Shown here: positions 16,405 through 25,648 of the stretch, piece by piece
Position numbering within the stretch: position 1 is the stretch's first letter
Layout: the number at the start of each line of letters is the position of its first letter
Origin: Streptomyces griseochromogenes
GTDB lineage: Bacteria > Actinomycetota > Actinomycetes > Streptomycetales > Streptomycetaceae
NCBI RefSeq assembly: GCF_001542625.1
Contig: NZ_CP016279.1
Span: forward strand, 5,580,001 to 5,644,000
Direction of reading: 5' to 3'
DNA: 64,000 nt
Made by a program: the position numbers and the translations under genes
The notes under the pieces: model-generated
What the model was told of the DNA's origin: nothing
The model's database searches: none
Seen by the model: the letters and a program-made list of their open reading frames with translations, nothing else

Positions 16405-17064
16405 TTACGGCCGAGGCAGTGATGTGGAGCGCGCTACGCGAAATCCCACGTCGTCGATCCGGAAGGTCGGGTGGCTGCGCCGCCGCACCGACGCCCGGCA
16501 GCTCCAGTGCTCGTCGGCCCATCCACCACCACGGAGCACCCGGTAGGCCCCATACACCTCGGCGTCGTAGACGTCCCAGCACCAGTCCCACACATTGCCC
16601 AGCATGTCGTACAGGCCCCATGCGTTGGGCTGCTTGCCGCCGACAGAGTGGACCCGCCCATCGGAATTGCCCTGGTACCAGGCGACCTCGTCGAGCTGGC
16701 CGTACCGCGGGCCAGCAGTACCCGCACGGCAGGCGTGCTCCCATTCGGCCTCGGTCGGCAACCGGTACCCGCCTGCGGAGGTGTCCCATTCGGCCGTCTC
16801 GGCGTCGACGCACAGGTGATACGCGGGCGTCAGCCCCTCGCGTCGGGACAAGGCGTTACAGAACTGGACCGCTTCCCACCACGAAACACCCTCAATCGGC
16901 AGCCGCTCGCCTTGGGTGCTACTCGGCCGTCGGCCTGTGACTCGTGCGTACCAGGACTGCGTGACCGGGAACGCCGACATCTGAAACGGCGCGACCTCGA
17001 CCGGCCAACTGCTCTGCGTCCGCCGGACCGACAGCCTCACCTGTCCCGACGGAACCGCAACCAT
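16405..17064 (-). CDS. Formylglycine-generating-enzyme (SUMF1/EgtB/PvdO) family protein
   Basis: A 219-residue protein covering most of the FGE-sulfatase domain: PFQMSAFPVTQSWYARV, PIEGVSWWEAVQFCNALSRR, YRLPTEAEWEHACRAGT, GLYDMLGNVWDWCWDVY and VLRGGGWADEHWSCRASVRR. ATG 17064 has AGGAAA upstream; the open frame continues upstream only into an integrase relic. Formylglycine-generating enzymes bind copper through two Cys near the C-terminus; here one is retained (SCRASVR), so formylglycine synthesis is doubtful. A lectin-like or nonheme-iron role is possible. No sulfatase is nearby. Confidence 0.75.
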   Translation of the reverse strand: MVAVPSGQVRLSVRRTQSSWPVEVAPFQMSAFPVTQSWYARVTGRRPSSTQGERLPIEGVSWWEAVQFCNALSRREGLTPAYHLCVDAETAEWDTSAGGYRLPTEAEWEHACRAGTAGPRYGQLDEVAWYQGNSDGRVHSVGGKQPNAWGLYDMLGNVWDWCWDVYDAEVYGAYRVLRGGGWADEHWSCRASVRRRSHPTFRIDDVGFRVARSTSLPRP

Positions 17065-17149
17065 CTCGTTTCCTGCCCCCGCGTCCACAACAGCCCACCC
17101 TACCGGCGTCTTCCCACCGCTCTGCCGATCTCTCCGATCAGCGGTGGGG

Positions 17150-17553
17150 CTATTGCAATGGGCCTGGCAGAGCTTGTTGATGACACCCACCCGACCGCAT
17201 CTCACCGAGTCGCGTGCGACCTGGCAAAGAGCCGGGTCGCTGCCGCGCGGCCGGTCGGACGGGGAGTACTGGGCGTCGAATTCCTCCCAGGTCAGCCCAC
17301 TCTCTTCGCGGCCTCGCGTGCAGCCACGGCAGCGGGCACGGGAACCGAGCATGGCTCGGCATCGGGGGGTGCGGCAGCTCCAAACCGAGGTACGGGGGCT
17401 GTCCAGATTTCCGGTGAACAGCCACCACTGATGACCCCATTCGCCCGGTCGCCATCCCGGATCGACGTGATCACCAAGCCACTTCTGCCAACCCACCCAG
17501 TCGACGGCGAACGGCGCAACAGCCTCTTGAACAGGGACGCCAGCCGCCGTCAT
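17150..17553 (-). pseudogene. N-terminal remnant of a second tyrosine-type integrase
   Basis: The reverse strand from ATG 17553 reads VQEAVAPFAVDWVGWQKWL, GEWGHQWWLFTGNLDS and Cys-rich blocks (CRTPRC, CRGC, KLCQAHC). These match the start of large Streptomyces site-specific integrases that occur in tandem. Homology stops near 17150, and the FGE-like gene begins in the same frame by chance. ATG overlaps the upstream integrase stop (ATGA), as in tandem recombinase operons. Confidence 0.65.
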
Positions 17554-18191
17554 CGGGCACCTGCCGTATCACGTTCGACGGCTTCGCGCCGCTCGCGGTC
17601 AGTGGTGCGCAAGTAGGGCTTGAGCGACCCGGGCCACTCGTGCCGAGCAGTTTCTGGACGACATCCCGGGGAACCCCTGCCCTGATCCACTCGTTTGCCG
17701 CGGTGTGACGGAGCATGTGCGGTCGCGCCACGATCTGGGCCCACTTCGCCAGGCGGTCGAAGAGCTGCTTCGCGTTCGGGTAGCTCATCGCCCGTCCCAG
17801 CGGCGCACGGAACAGGTTCACGAACACCATGTCGCTATCGGCCGCCTCCTGTACTGCCTCACGTTCCCACTCGTAGTCCCGGTAGTAGCCGGCGACATCT
17901 GTGGTCACCGGGATCGTGCGGGACTTCCGGGACTTCGCCAGCGCGCTGTTCGCGTTGTCCCGCCGCCGGTGAACATGCACGTGAGGGCCACCGGCATGGC
18001 AGCCCAGCTGGTGTGAGTCGGCCAGGAAATGCGCATCGGCCCGTCGCATGCCCAGCGTCTCGCCGATCCGCATGCCGGTGGCCCGCATCAGCACGATCAG
18101 AAAGCGGTCGCGGGCATTCCGGGCCATCCGGATCATCAACTCGACTTGTTCTCGCGTGAAGTACTCGATGCCTGGGGCGGTCGTGGCGAAC
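17550..18191 (-). pseudogene. Tyrosine recombinase (phage-type integrase), catalytic domain, frameshifted
   Basis: The reverse strand encodes YFTREQVELMIRMARNARDR and RATGMRIGETL (first catalytic Arg). It continues through ARPHMLRHTAANEWIRAGVP (HxxR) and VVQKLLG, and, in the next frame, HEWPGSLKPYL with the probable catalytic Tyr. A single missing C near 17641 separates the last two parts. The N-terminal arm-binding domain is lost at 18191, where an IS110 fragment begins. It was probably the first gene of a tandem integrase module. Confidence 0.75.
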
Positions 18192-18665
18192 TTCAAGGTC
18201 CGCTCCGTGATGGCGCTCAACCAGCAGGTTGCCGAGCTCGACAAGCTCATCGAGGTCCGGTTTCGTGACCACCACACCTTTGAAGTGATCACCAGCATGC
18301 CTGGCCTGGGCGTCATCCTCGGCGCCGAGTTCCTCGCCGCCACCGGCGGCGACATGACCGTTTTCGGCACTCCCGACCGGCTCGCCGGCTTCGGCGGTGT
18401 CGCCCCCGTCCGCGCGACTCCGGCAAGATCAGTGGCAACCTGCGCCGCCCACAGCGATACAACCGTCGCCTTCAGCGAGTCTTCTACACCTCCGCGCTGT
18501 TCAGCATCCGAAGGTGCGAGGAGTCCCGCCGGTTCTACGACCGCAAACGCGCCGAGGGTAAACGCACACCCAAGCCGTCCTCGCTCTCTCGCGCCGCCGC
18601 GTCAACGTCCTCTGGGCCCTCCTGCGCGACGGACGATGCTACGAACTCAAACCGCCCGCAGCCTG
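18192..18665 (+). pseudogene. IS110-family transposase C-terminal remnant
   Basis: The forward strand reads DKLIEVRFRDHHTFEVITSM, PGLGVILGAEFLAATGGD and RLAGFGGVAPV, the IS116/IS110/IS902 C-terminal domain. After a one-base shift it continues RDSGKISGNLRRPQRYNRR and YTSALFSIRRCEESRRFYDR. A second shift leads to AVLALSRRRVNVLWALLRDG. The N-terminal RuvC-like half is absent. It differs clearly from the IS110 copies at 0.9 and 9 kb, so it is an older element abutting the integrase relic. Confidence 0.8.
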
Positions 18666-18749
18666 CGCGGGGCCGCGGCGAACACTGGCCGTCCTTACCG
18701 TCTGACGCCCCCGCCGCACCCACCCGAACTCGCAGATCGTTGCGGACTC

Positions 18750-19160
18750 TCAGCTGTCAGTGGTCAGAACCTCCACCAGGGCCTCAACAGCGACCACGGC
18801 CTCCAGGGTGGCTAGCACGAGCACGGGATCAGGGGTCTGCAACAGGAATCCGCTCCAGACCCGGAAGACGGCGCTGCCGTCCGCCCTCTCCTTTGCGAAG
18901 GAGATACAGCCCGGCAGATATTTCACGCCGTCGCGCCCGCCGGGCACCCAGGGCGGAGGACCGTTCGAGAACCGGAGATAGTTGTGACTGGTGGACGGGT
19001 ACCACTGGCTCAACGCGCTTGCCCGGGCGGCCAGCACCAACTCCTCCTCAACAGGAGGCACCCACGAGTCCGTGCCACGCAGCAACGCATCATGGGCCCG
19101 TGCGCATTGCATCTGCCAATCCCAGTCATCGTCCAGCGACCATTGGGCGTCCTCTCCCAT
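18750..19160 (-). CDS. DUF6193-like small protein
   Basis: A 136-residue protein if started at ATG 19160; the open frame extends to 19430 without a clear start. Blocks LVLAARASALSQWYPSTSHN and YLRFSN, then GVKYLPGCISF and FRVWSGFL, resemble the Streptomyces DUF6193 (natural-product-biosynthesis-associated) group. That group has an EA.A.P.L..LYP.TSH...F motif. Function is unknown. Its N-terminus may be truncated, since relatives usually have an additional domain. The weak start signal lowers certainty. Confidence 0.5.
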   Translation of the reverse strand: MGEDAQWSLDDDWDWQMQCARAHDALLRGTDSWVPPVEEELVLAARASALSQWYPSTSHNYLRFSNGPPPWVPGGRDGVKYLPGCISFAKERADGSAVFRVWSGFLLQTPDPVLVLATLEAVVAVEALVEVLTTDS

Positions 19161-19451
19161 GCGCTGAGTCTGACCAAACTCCTGAGCGTAGGTAACCCCC
19201 AACGAGCTCGGGCTTGGCACCCTCCACCGCTCTCGCCGCTTGACAAACCGCATTAGGAATCGCTGCGACAGAACATGGGCGCGCCCAGGATGAGGCAGGG
19301 AGGTCGGTTGTCCCGTCTCCAGAGATCTGGTCCCTGTCTCTGGTGATCTGGCCCGATTTGCTTGCGGTCTCAGGCGACCTGGGTGTCTCTTGGCAACGAA
19401 CCTCGGGCGGGGCCTCGGAGAGCTGAGCAACGTGAAAGGTCTGCCAGCCTC

Positions 19452-20348
19452 CTAGATTGATGCCAGAACACGGTCAAGCGCCGCCCGGCCTGCGGGTCCC
19501 CATGTCGGCTTGCCGCCTGGCAGGCCCCGCTCCCCGGCCCGGCCCATGAGGATGAGGAAAAGGCTCTTCGCGGCAGCCAACCCTCGTGCGCGCCGGATCA
19601 TCGCCTCGTCCGCGTCTGCGTACGCGTCGAAGAACCGTGAAGCCGCCCCCGCGGGAAGAAGCACCCAGGCAGCCGCGAGATCGACCGCCGGATCACCGGC
19701 GCACATGTCACCAAAGTCGATCACGCCCGAGAGTGTCCCGTCCGAGACGACGACATTCGCTGGATGAAGGTCGCCGTGCAGCCATACAGGCGGGCCCTCC
19801 CAATCGGGAGCCGCAATGGCCTCGTCCCAGACGTCCCGGAAATTCCGGAGGTCAGCGACATCGCTTCCGGAGGCGACTTCCTCGAGTCCCTTTTCGAAAC
19901 CGTCCGAGAGCGTTTTGAGGGGAACGCCGCGATCCTGACTGACCGGTGCATCCGCGGGCGCCTTCACATGCAGTGCCTTGAGGAAGCCCGCCAAAGTGTC
20001 GGCCGCGCCGTCGTGGCTGATTGGGGAGCGGTCGGCTGGTTCGCCCGGAACCCATGTCGCGATGGTCCATGGCCGCGGGAAGCGTGCGGACGGTTTACCG
20101 ATCCGCATGGGAGTCGGGACCGGTAGTGGAAGGCGCGGGGCCAGGGCGGGCAGCCACTGGTGCTCTTTGCGCAGGAGGGAGGGCGCTCGCTCCGTGCGTG
20201 GCATGCGCACGGCGAACTCGTCCCCGAGGCGCCACAGTTGGTTGTCCCAACCGCCGGCCACCTCACGCAGTTCCAAGCCCGCAAGGTCCGGATGCTGCTC
20301 TCGCACCAGAGAGCGCACCAAGTTCTCATCGATCTCGAAGCTGTCCAT
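19452..20348 (-). CDS. Aminoglycoside-phosphotransferase (APH) family kinase-like protein
   Basis: A 298-residue protein with the APH fold. The N-lobe has AGGWDNQLWRLGDEFAVRMP, where the Gly-rich loop and nucleotide-binding Lys are replaced by a streptomycete variant. The catalytic loop VWLHGDLHPANVV (Asp and Asn) and the metal-binding VIDFGDMCAGDPAVDL follow. Such proteins phosphorylate aminoglycosides, macrolides or small metabolites such as homoserine or choline; the substrate is not predictable. ATG 20348 gives the usual length; TTG 20360 would add four residues. It is probably transcribed alone. Confidence 0.85.
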   Translation of the reverse strand: MDSFEIDENLVRSLVREQHPDLAGLELREVAGGWDNQLWRLGDEFAVRMPRTERAPSLLRKEHQWLPALAPRLPLPVPTPMRIGKPSARFPRPWTIATWVPGEPADRSPISHDGAADTLAGFLKALHVKAPADAPVSQDRGVPLKTLSDGFEKGLEEVASGSDVADLRNFRDVWDEAIAAPDWEGPPVWLHGDLHPANVVVSDGTLSGVIDFGDMCAGDPAVDLAAAWVLLPAGAASRFFDAYADADEAMIRRARGLAAAKSLFLILMGRAGERGLPGGKPTWGPAGRAALDRVLASI

Positions 20349-20494
20349 GATCTCACTCAACCATCAGTCGTGGCTGACGACCCAGGCGTGGTGCCAGTTC
20401 GAAACAGGGCCGGACCTGATCAGCTGAGACAGCATTCGGGATTCATCCAGCCAGGACCACATCACCCGAGATTCCCGGCATCCCCACGTCTCAA

Positions 20495-21526
20495 GTGAAC
20501 TGGTCGCCGCAAGTCAGCGGCCCGACGCCGAACCAGACCCAGGTGCCGGAGATCCGAAACGCGCCTCACCTGGGTTTGCCCTGGGCGCTCGCCGAGGCCC
20601 GCGCCTTTCACTTGCACGGTGTCGGAAGACTGGCTCGCGCGGAGCGGTCTGCCGGCAAACAACGAGCGGAACAGGACGCGCTCTTCTACCTGGCTGCGGA
20701 AACCGCCCGCCTCCAGGCAGTGCGAGAGCAGTTGGCCGCCGGGTATCACCGCCATCGACCTCGTTGTGCTGACACGTCTGCCCGACACCCAACGCCTCGG
20801 CTTCGTGACCTACGGCCGCTGGACCCGCGCGGCGATCGAGTCCACGCTCTGGCGGGAACCCGAGGACGCCCTGCGTTTCATGAACGTCGGCCAGGATGTG
20901 GCCTGCTCTGTCACCACCACGGCCTCCGGGAACCTCTCCAGCACCATCAAGCCGCTGGACACCACACACCTGCCCGCATTGCATCACCTGCTGGACCACG
21001 CGCAGGACGAATCCGACTCCGGCGAGACAACCCTCGCCGACCTGGACATCAGCCTCGGTGCAAATACCGCGCCCGGTGACGGTGTCCTGGTCACCGATCC
21101 TTACCGGATCAAGGCGTTCGCCGAGTGGAAGCAGGAAGCACCGGCAGGCACGCCTCCCATGCCATCCGCACCTCCAGCCGTCCCCACCGCCCTGATCCCC
21201 GGACACGCCCTCGTCCTGCCCGAGGAAGCCTGGCAGGGCCTGCACGTGGCCTTCGGCTTCGCAGGCGCGGAGCCGTCAACATGGACGTCGACACCGGACT
21301 CACCCGCGGTGCCCTGTCCCACGCCGCCCTGCACATGGACTGCGTGACCGGAGCGGCCCGGACATTCCAGCCGCCAACTGACCTCGACATCCGAGCCATG
21401 GTCGTCGCTGAGCTGTATCGGCACACCGTGGAAGGCCGACCCGTCTGGAAACTGCGGGCCATCGGTCAAGGTTGGGCAGAAGGCTTTGACGGTCTCGCCC
21501 GTGCCTATGGTGTCGACGTCGAGTGA
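20495..21526 (+). pseudogene. TerD-like (tellurium/stress protein) gene broken by two frameshifts
   Basis: Three overlapping forward frames join into one family-like sequence. A start region (EQDALFYLAAETARLQAVRE) is followed near 20740 by ITAIDLVVLTRLPDTQRLGF, SVTTTASGNLSSTIKPLD, SGETTLADLDISLGANTAP and VPTALIPGHALVLP. After about 21265 a third frame gives MVVAELYRHTVEGRPVWKL and AIGQGWAEGFDGLARAYG, the TerD C-terminal pattern. Two one-base errors are needed. If these are sequencing errors the gene would be intact at about 340 residues. Confidence 0.5.
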
Positions 21527-21544
21527 ACTGCTGCGGCCGTGCCT

Positions 21545-21563
21545 GCCCGGCGCCGGGTTTTTT
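21545..21563 (+). terminator. GC palindrome followed by T6
   Basis: CCCGGCGCCGGG followed by six T residues lies 19 bases after the TerD-like stop, a simple intrinsic-terminator shape. The palindrome leaves little loop, so the wider stem is uncertain. Confidence 0.5.
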
Positions 21564-21564
21564 G

Positions 21565-22292
21565 AGTGCCCTGGAAACTGGTCCGGGTTCCGCCGTCGAT
21601 CGTCACCATGGCGCCGGTGACCTAGGACGCGGCGGGCGACAGCAGGAACGCAGCGGTGCGGTCGGCGTCGCCGGTGATCGACTGGAGTTCGAGGGTCCGG
21701 TCGGTCCCGATGTGCGCGGGCACCAGGCCGTCCACGCGCACGCCCCTGGGGCCGAGTTCACCGGCGAGGGTGTTCGCGTAACCGGACAGGGCCGGGCGCG
21801 GGGCGTTGGAGATGGCGAAGCAGGCGATCGGTTCGTACACCGAGGTGGTCAGGACGAAACCGATCACCCCACCCTCGTCCAGCTGCGCGGCGACAACCCG
21901 TGACAACCGCACCGCGCCCAGGAAGCCCGACTCGAAGGAGGCGCGCCACTGGTCGTCGTCGACGGCGTCCGTCGTGCCCGTCGGCGGGCCGCCGACGCTG
22001 ATGAGCGCGCTGTCCAGCCCCTTGAAGGGCCCGCGCGCCGATGCGATCAGCCGGTCCGACGTCCCGGGGGCGGCGTTGTCGGCGTTGTCGGCATTGTCGG
22101 CATTGTCGGCGACAACCCCTACCGCCTGCCCGGGGCCGCCGAGCTCCGCCTCCGCCGCGGCCAGCGAGTGCGTGCTGCAGCCGCTGACCACCACCTTCGC
22201 ACCGCCGGAGGTCAGCCAGCGGGCAGCGGCCGGACCGAGACCGCGGTGCCGCCGGTGACGATGTAGACACGGTCCTTCAGTCCGAGATCCAT
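21565..22292 (-). pseudogene. Short-chain dehydrogenase with frameshift and nonsense codon
   Basis: ATG 22292 starts DLGLKDRVYIVTGGTA. One missing G near 22240 shifts the frame; restoring it gives the rest of the TGxxxGxG loop and AAARWLTSGGAKVVVSG. The body follows (LDSALISVGGPPTGT, NAPRPALSGYANTLAGELG, where the usual YxxxK lysine region is altered). TAG near 21622 replaces the Tyr of SYVTGAMVTIDGG. The gene also carries a four-to-five-fold 9-base repeat (about 22073-22113) coding AsnAlaAsp. It overlaps the direction of the decarboxylase relic upstream. Confidence 0.7.
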
Positions 22293-22303
22293 CACTGCTC
22301 CTG

Positions 22304-23573
22304 TTACAGCATCGCCTTCTGGGGCTGGGTGGCCACCACGATGACGGTGGTGGTGTCGGCGGTCAGGGCCGCCTTGAACTCGCGCTGCAGGTCCTCGGTC
22401 GTGTCGACGTCGACCGCGCGGCAGCCGAAGCCGCGGGCCACGCCGGCAATGTCGAGCCCGGGCAGGTCGAGGCCGGGGACGCCCGGAGCCTCCTCCAACA
22501 CCGCGAACGACTTGAGGATGGAGTACTCCTGGTTGCGCATGACGACGGGCAGTCGGTGCTGTGCCGCCGTCCAGATCGCCTGCACGGAGTACTGGAAGGA
22601 ACCGTCGCCGATCAGCCCGACGACCGGCCGGGGGGCACCTCGCTCCCGGTCGGCCAGGGCGACCCCGACGGCCGCCGGCGCACCCCAGCCGATGCCGCCG
22701 CTGGCCGTGGCGAAGAAGGAGCCAGTCTTGGTGGTGGGCAGCCACTCAATCTGCTGGGCCATGGTGGAGGTCGACTCGTTGACGATGACAGCGTCGGCCG
22801 GCTTGACGCTGCTCAGGGCCGCGTAGACCTCCGGGGGCGTCAGCGGGCTGTTCGGCGACTCCGGAAGCACCCTGGGGCGCGCCATCGGCTCCGGTGGGGT
22901 CCGCGAGGTTCCCTCCGCGACTGTCGCCAGAACCTGCTCGATCGCCGTCTTGGGGTCACCGAGCAGGCTGTCGCCCACCCGCGCCGCGGCGGCGACGTCG
23001 GGATTGCCGGTGATCTGGAGAAGCTCCGTGCCGTCGGGCAGGTAGGAGCCCGGGACGTAGGGGTAGTACCGGAACACCTCGGCGCCGATCACGACGACCA
23101 GGTCGTGCCCGGTCAGCCGGTCGCTGATCGTCTTCACCGACATGCCGAGCGGGCCGCGGAACAGGGGGTGGTCCTCGGGGAAGGACGCACGGTCGAGCAG
23201 CGGGGAGCCGTACACGGCCGCGCGCAGCTTCTCCGCGAGGGCAACCGCCGCGTCCCAGCCGCCGGCACGGTCGACCTCCGGCCCGAAGACCAGCGCGGGA
23301 CTGCGGCTTGCGGAGATACGGTCCGCGAAGCTCCGTAGCCGGTCTGGGTCGGGCAGGACCCGGTCGCTGAAGGTCCGCGTGCGAGTGAAGGCGGACAGGG
23401 GCCGCTTCCAGTCGTCCATTGGCACGGAAAGGTAGACGGGACCGGCCGGAGGCTGCAGGGCCATCGCGTACGCCCGCAGGAACGCCTCCGGGACATCCTC
23501 GGCGCGCGCGGGCTCGTACGACCACTTCACCCACGGCTTGGGAAGCGTGGTGGCCTCCCCCGGGTTCCTGAGG
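22304..23573 (-). pseudogene. mdlC: Benzoylformate decarboxylase (ThDP enzyme), N-terminus deleted
   Basis: About 420 residues in frame from LRNPGEATTLPKPWVKWSYE to the natural end. The middle domain (ALVFGPEVDRAGG) and the C-terminal ThDP-binding domain (FFATASGGIGWGAPAAVGVA, GLIGDGSFQYSVQAIWTAA: the GDG...N motif region) match benzoylformate decarboxylase. The first 110 or so residues, including the catalytic Glu of the Pyr domain, are missing. The gene is cut at 23573 where a repeat end begins. It would convert benzoylformate to benzaldehyde if whole. Confidence 0.75.
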
Positions 23574-23668
23574 CTGCGCCATCTTGAAGTGGCTGGTCAG
23601 CAGGGGTGGTGTGACCCGGTTTCGGGCTGCTCGTACTGGTCGCGGGCGGCAGTCTGGGATGGAGATCG
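23574..23668 (-). repeat. Left arm of a 95-bp imperfect inverted repeat
   Basis: It begins CTGCGCCATCTTGAAGTGGC and is repeated in inverted orientation at 24352-24446, with about 80 percent identity judged by eye. The outer 27 bases are identical. It looks like the end of a mobile element; its outer edge cuts the decarboxylase gene. Confidence 0.7.
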
Positions 23669-23749
23669 TCTGGCAGGGCGGTTTTACCGATGAGTTCACC
23701 GTCCTCGAACGGTCTACCCAGCGACACGACCGTTCTCGACAGGAGTGCC

Positions 23750-24118
23750 ATGTCCACCATCCAGCCAGTGATCATCACTGCCGACCAGGACGTCCTGCTC
23801 GGCTTCTATACGAAATTGTTCGGCGCCGAGGAGATCTTCCGGATACCGGCGGAGGGCCCGGCCTTCTACCTCGGCTTGCGCATCGGCGACACCGACCTCG
23901 GGCTGGTGGCCAAGGCGAACCCGGGGACCGGGGCGGCACCGCGGATCCTGCTCAGCATCGGTGTCGACGACGTCGACGAGACGCTCGGCCGGGTGGAGGC
24001 GCTGGGCGGCTCGGTCCGCGGCGCCCCCAACGACATGCCGTGGGGACAGCGCGTCGCCCACATCCAGGACCCCGACGGCAACCCGCTGAACCTCACTCAG
24101 CCGATCCCGGCCCGGTGA
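23750..24118 (+). CDS. VOC (glyoxalase/bleomycin-resistance) family protein
   Basis: A 122-residue single-module VOC protein: QPVIITADQDVLLGFYTKLF, PAFYLGLRIGDTDLGLVAK, SIGVDDVDETLGRVEALGG, then a C-terminal QRVAHIQDPDGNPLNLTQ with the metal-ligand Glu replaced by Asn. This favours a binding or resistance role rather than glyoxalase I chemistry. ATG 23750 has AGGAG seven bases upstream. It sits alone between the two arms of a long inverted repeat and may be cargo of a small mobile unit. Confidence 0.85.
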   Translation: MSTIQPVIITADQDVLLGFYTKLFGAEEIFRIPAEGPAFYLGLRIGDTDLGLVAKANPGTGAAPRILLSIGVDDVDETLGRVEALGGSVRGAPNDMPWGQRVAHIQDPDGNPLNLTQPIPAR

Positions 24119-24164
24119 CGCTGTTCCGGGGGTATGTGCTGATCGTGGGCTCCTGCGGTAGAGA

Positions 24165-24287
24165 TCAATTGTCGGTAGTGGCCTCGATGTTCGTTACTTC
24201 CGACAGCTGGTGGACCAGCTGCTCTTCGAGTCCGTCCAGCTCCGCACGCCGCGCGGCGATCCGCTCCAGCACCTCGGGATCCATCAT
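24165..24287 (-). pseudogene. N-terminal stub of an IS-accessory coiled-coil protein
   Basis: A 40-codon frame from ATG 24287: MDPEVLERIAARRAELDGLE, then EQLVHQLSEVTNIEATTDN and stop. The charged, heptad-like start matches the N-terminal coiled coil of proteins such as that at 13635-14033 and would complement the 5'-less fragment at 9973. It lies just inside the right inverted-repeat arm, so it may be the element's own gene. Confidence 0.45.
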
Positions 24288-24351
24288 GGGCCGGAGCGTA
24301 GGAGCGGCACTCGCGACGACAGACGGGAATCCGCAAACCCGCCTCTACCCA

Positions 24352-24446
24352 ATGATCAACACCCCAGACTGCCGCCCACGACCAGCACAAGCACCCCGAA
24401 ACGGCGTCACACCAGCACCCTGACCAGCCACTTCAAGATGGCGCAG
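24352..24446 (+). repeat. Right arm of the 95-bp imperfect inverted repeat
   Basis: It ends GACCAGCCACTTCAAGATGG followed by CGCAG and is the partner of 23574-23668. The arms enclose about 680 bases with the VOC gene and the coiled-coil stub. Confidence 0.7.
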
Positions 24447-25648
24447 AGCGTTCCTGAAAGCCACAAACAACCACTCCTGGAGATGGCCTACGCAGCCAGT
24501 GGGTCGACGACGCCGTCACCGCACCCTCCGGCTGATCTCCTTCGGGCTTGGACACCTCGAAGATCAGCCGGTGGCCGTTCGTCTGTGCGGGCCTCACCCC
24601 GACGCCGGAACAAACCCCGCATCAGGTCGAACTCGTACACCAATTCCTAGGACGCAACTCCATCGGAAGCCGGAGCAGCCACCCGGCGGGTTCATCATCC
24701 TGATGATCACGAGGCGCCCAGGTAGGTTCCGTGGACCAGAGACAAGAGTGGTAATGCGCGGCACTCTCGCGATCATTACGTATCCGTATCTCAGCGGCTC
24801 CTGATTGTCCTAGTGATTGGTGGTGGACAAGCTCGTCACGTTGACTCGCACGGCCCGTCAGCGGCACTCCCGTATGCCTCCACCGGAAGGACACCGCCCT
24901 ATGAGCATCAGGCGCACAGGTGCTGTCGCACTCACCGCCAGCGGGTTGCGTAATCGCCACGAGCGCCGGCCCGACCCTGGCCGACTCCGGCTCAACCCAG
25001 GTGCGCCATCACCGATCCGAGGATCCATTCAGGCGGCGCGGACCGGAACCCTGAGCGCAGCATGGCATGCGCCACGGCATCGTGCACAGCCGCGGACCTG
25101 GCGACCAGAACGGCGCGGACGACAGCTGCGCCAACGCGAGGTGTCTGCCGCGGAGGCGGGCCACCCCACCAACACGAGTACGGCCAGCTGACATCCATAT
25201 AGGGCCACGAAAGCCGACACGCGGTCAGCTGTTGAGCTGTCTCCTCCCCCTCGACGCCGAGCCTGCGGCTGCGGCGCCGTTCAACCCAGCGTTCTGCGCC
25301 AGAATTTCGTAGACGGCGATGTCAAAGCTGAGGTCGTCGCAGTTGAGGTTGGCGACCGGCACGGACTGGGTGACGCTGAGGTCGACGTGCAGGGCCATGA
25401 GTGTGTCGCGGTCGCGGTTCCACCAGGTGGACCGCGAGGCCCGGCAGGTGCCGGACACACTGGACGCCTCCGCTTCGGCCCTCCCAGGGCAAGTGCGGCC
25501 GCCGTCCCGGGATGGCCCGTGCCACGCCCAACTCGCCTACCTCCCTTCATTGGCTCAGAACCGTCTGTACGCCCTGCACCACACAGCTGTTGACGGTCAT
25601 CATCTGGCTGCGCCGAAAGGCTCCTTCTCACCTCCGGAGAACATCACC
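24447..25648. other. 1.2-kb stretch without a recognisable gene
   Basis: No frame has a convincing start, family match or consistent codon bias. AT-richer patches near 24700-24830 may hold promoters. The end (about 25600-25648) is the leader of the galactose oxidase gene. Confidence 0.4.

Noticed and set aside
25319..25648. Upstream extension of the galactose oxidase frame
   Set aside because: No signal sequence or ribosome-binding site; GTG 25649 gives both.
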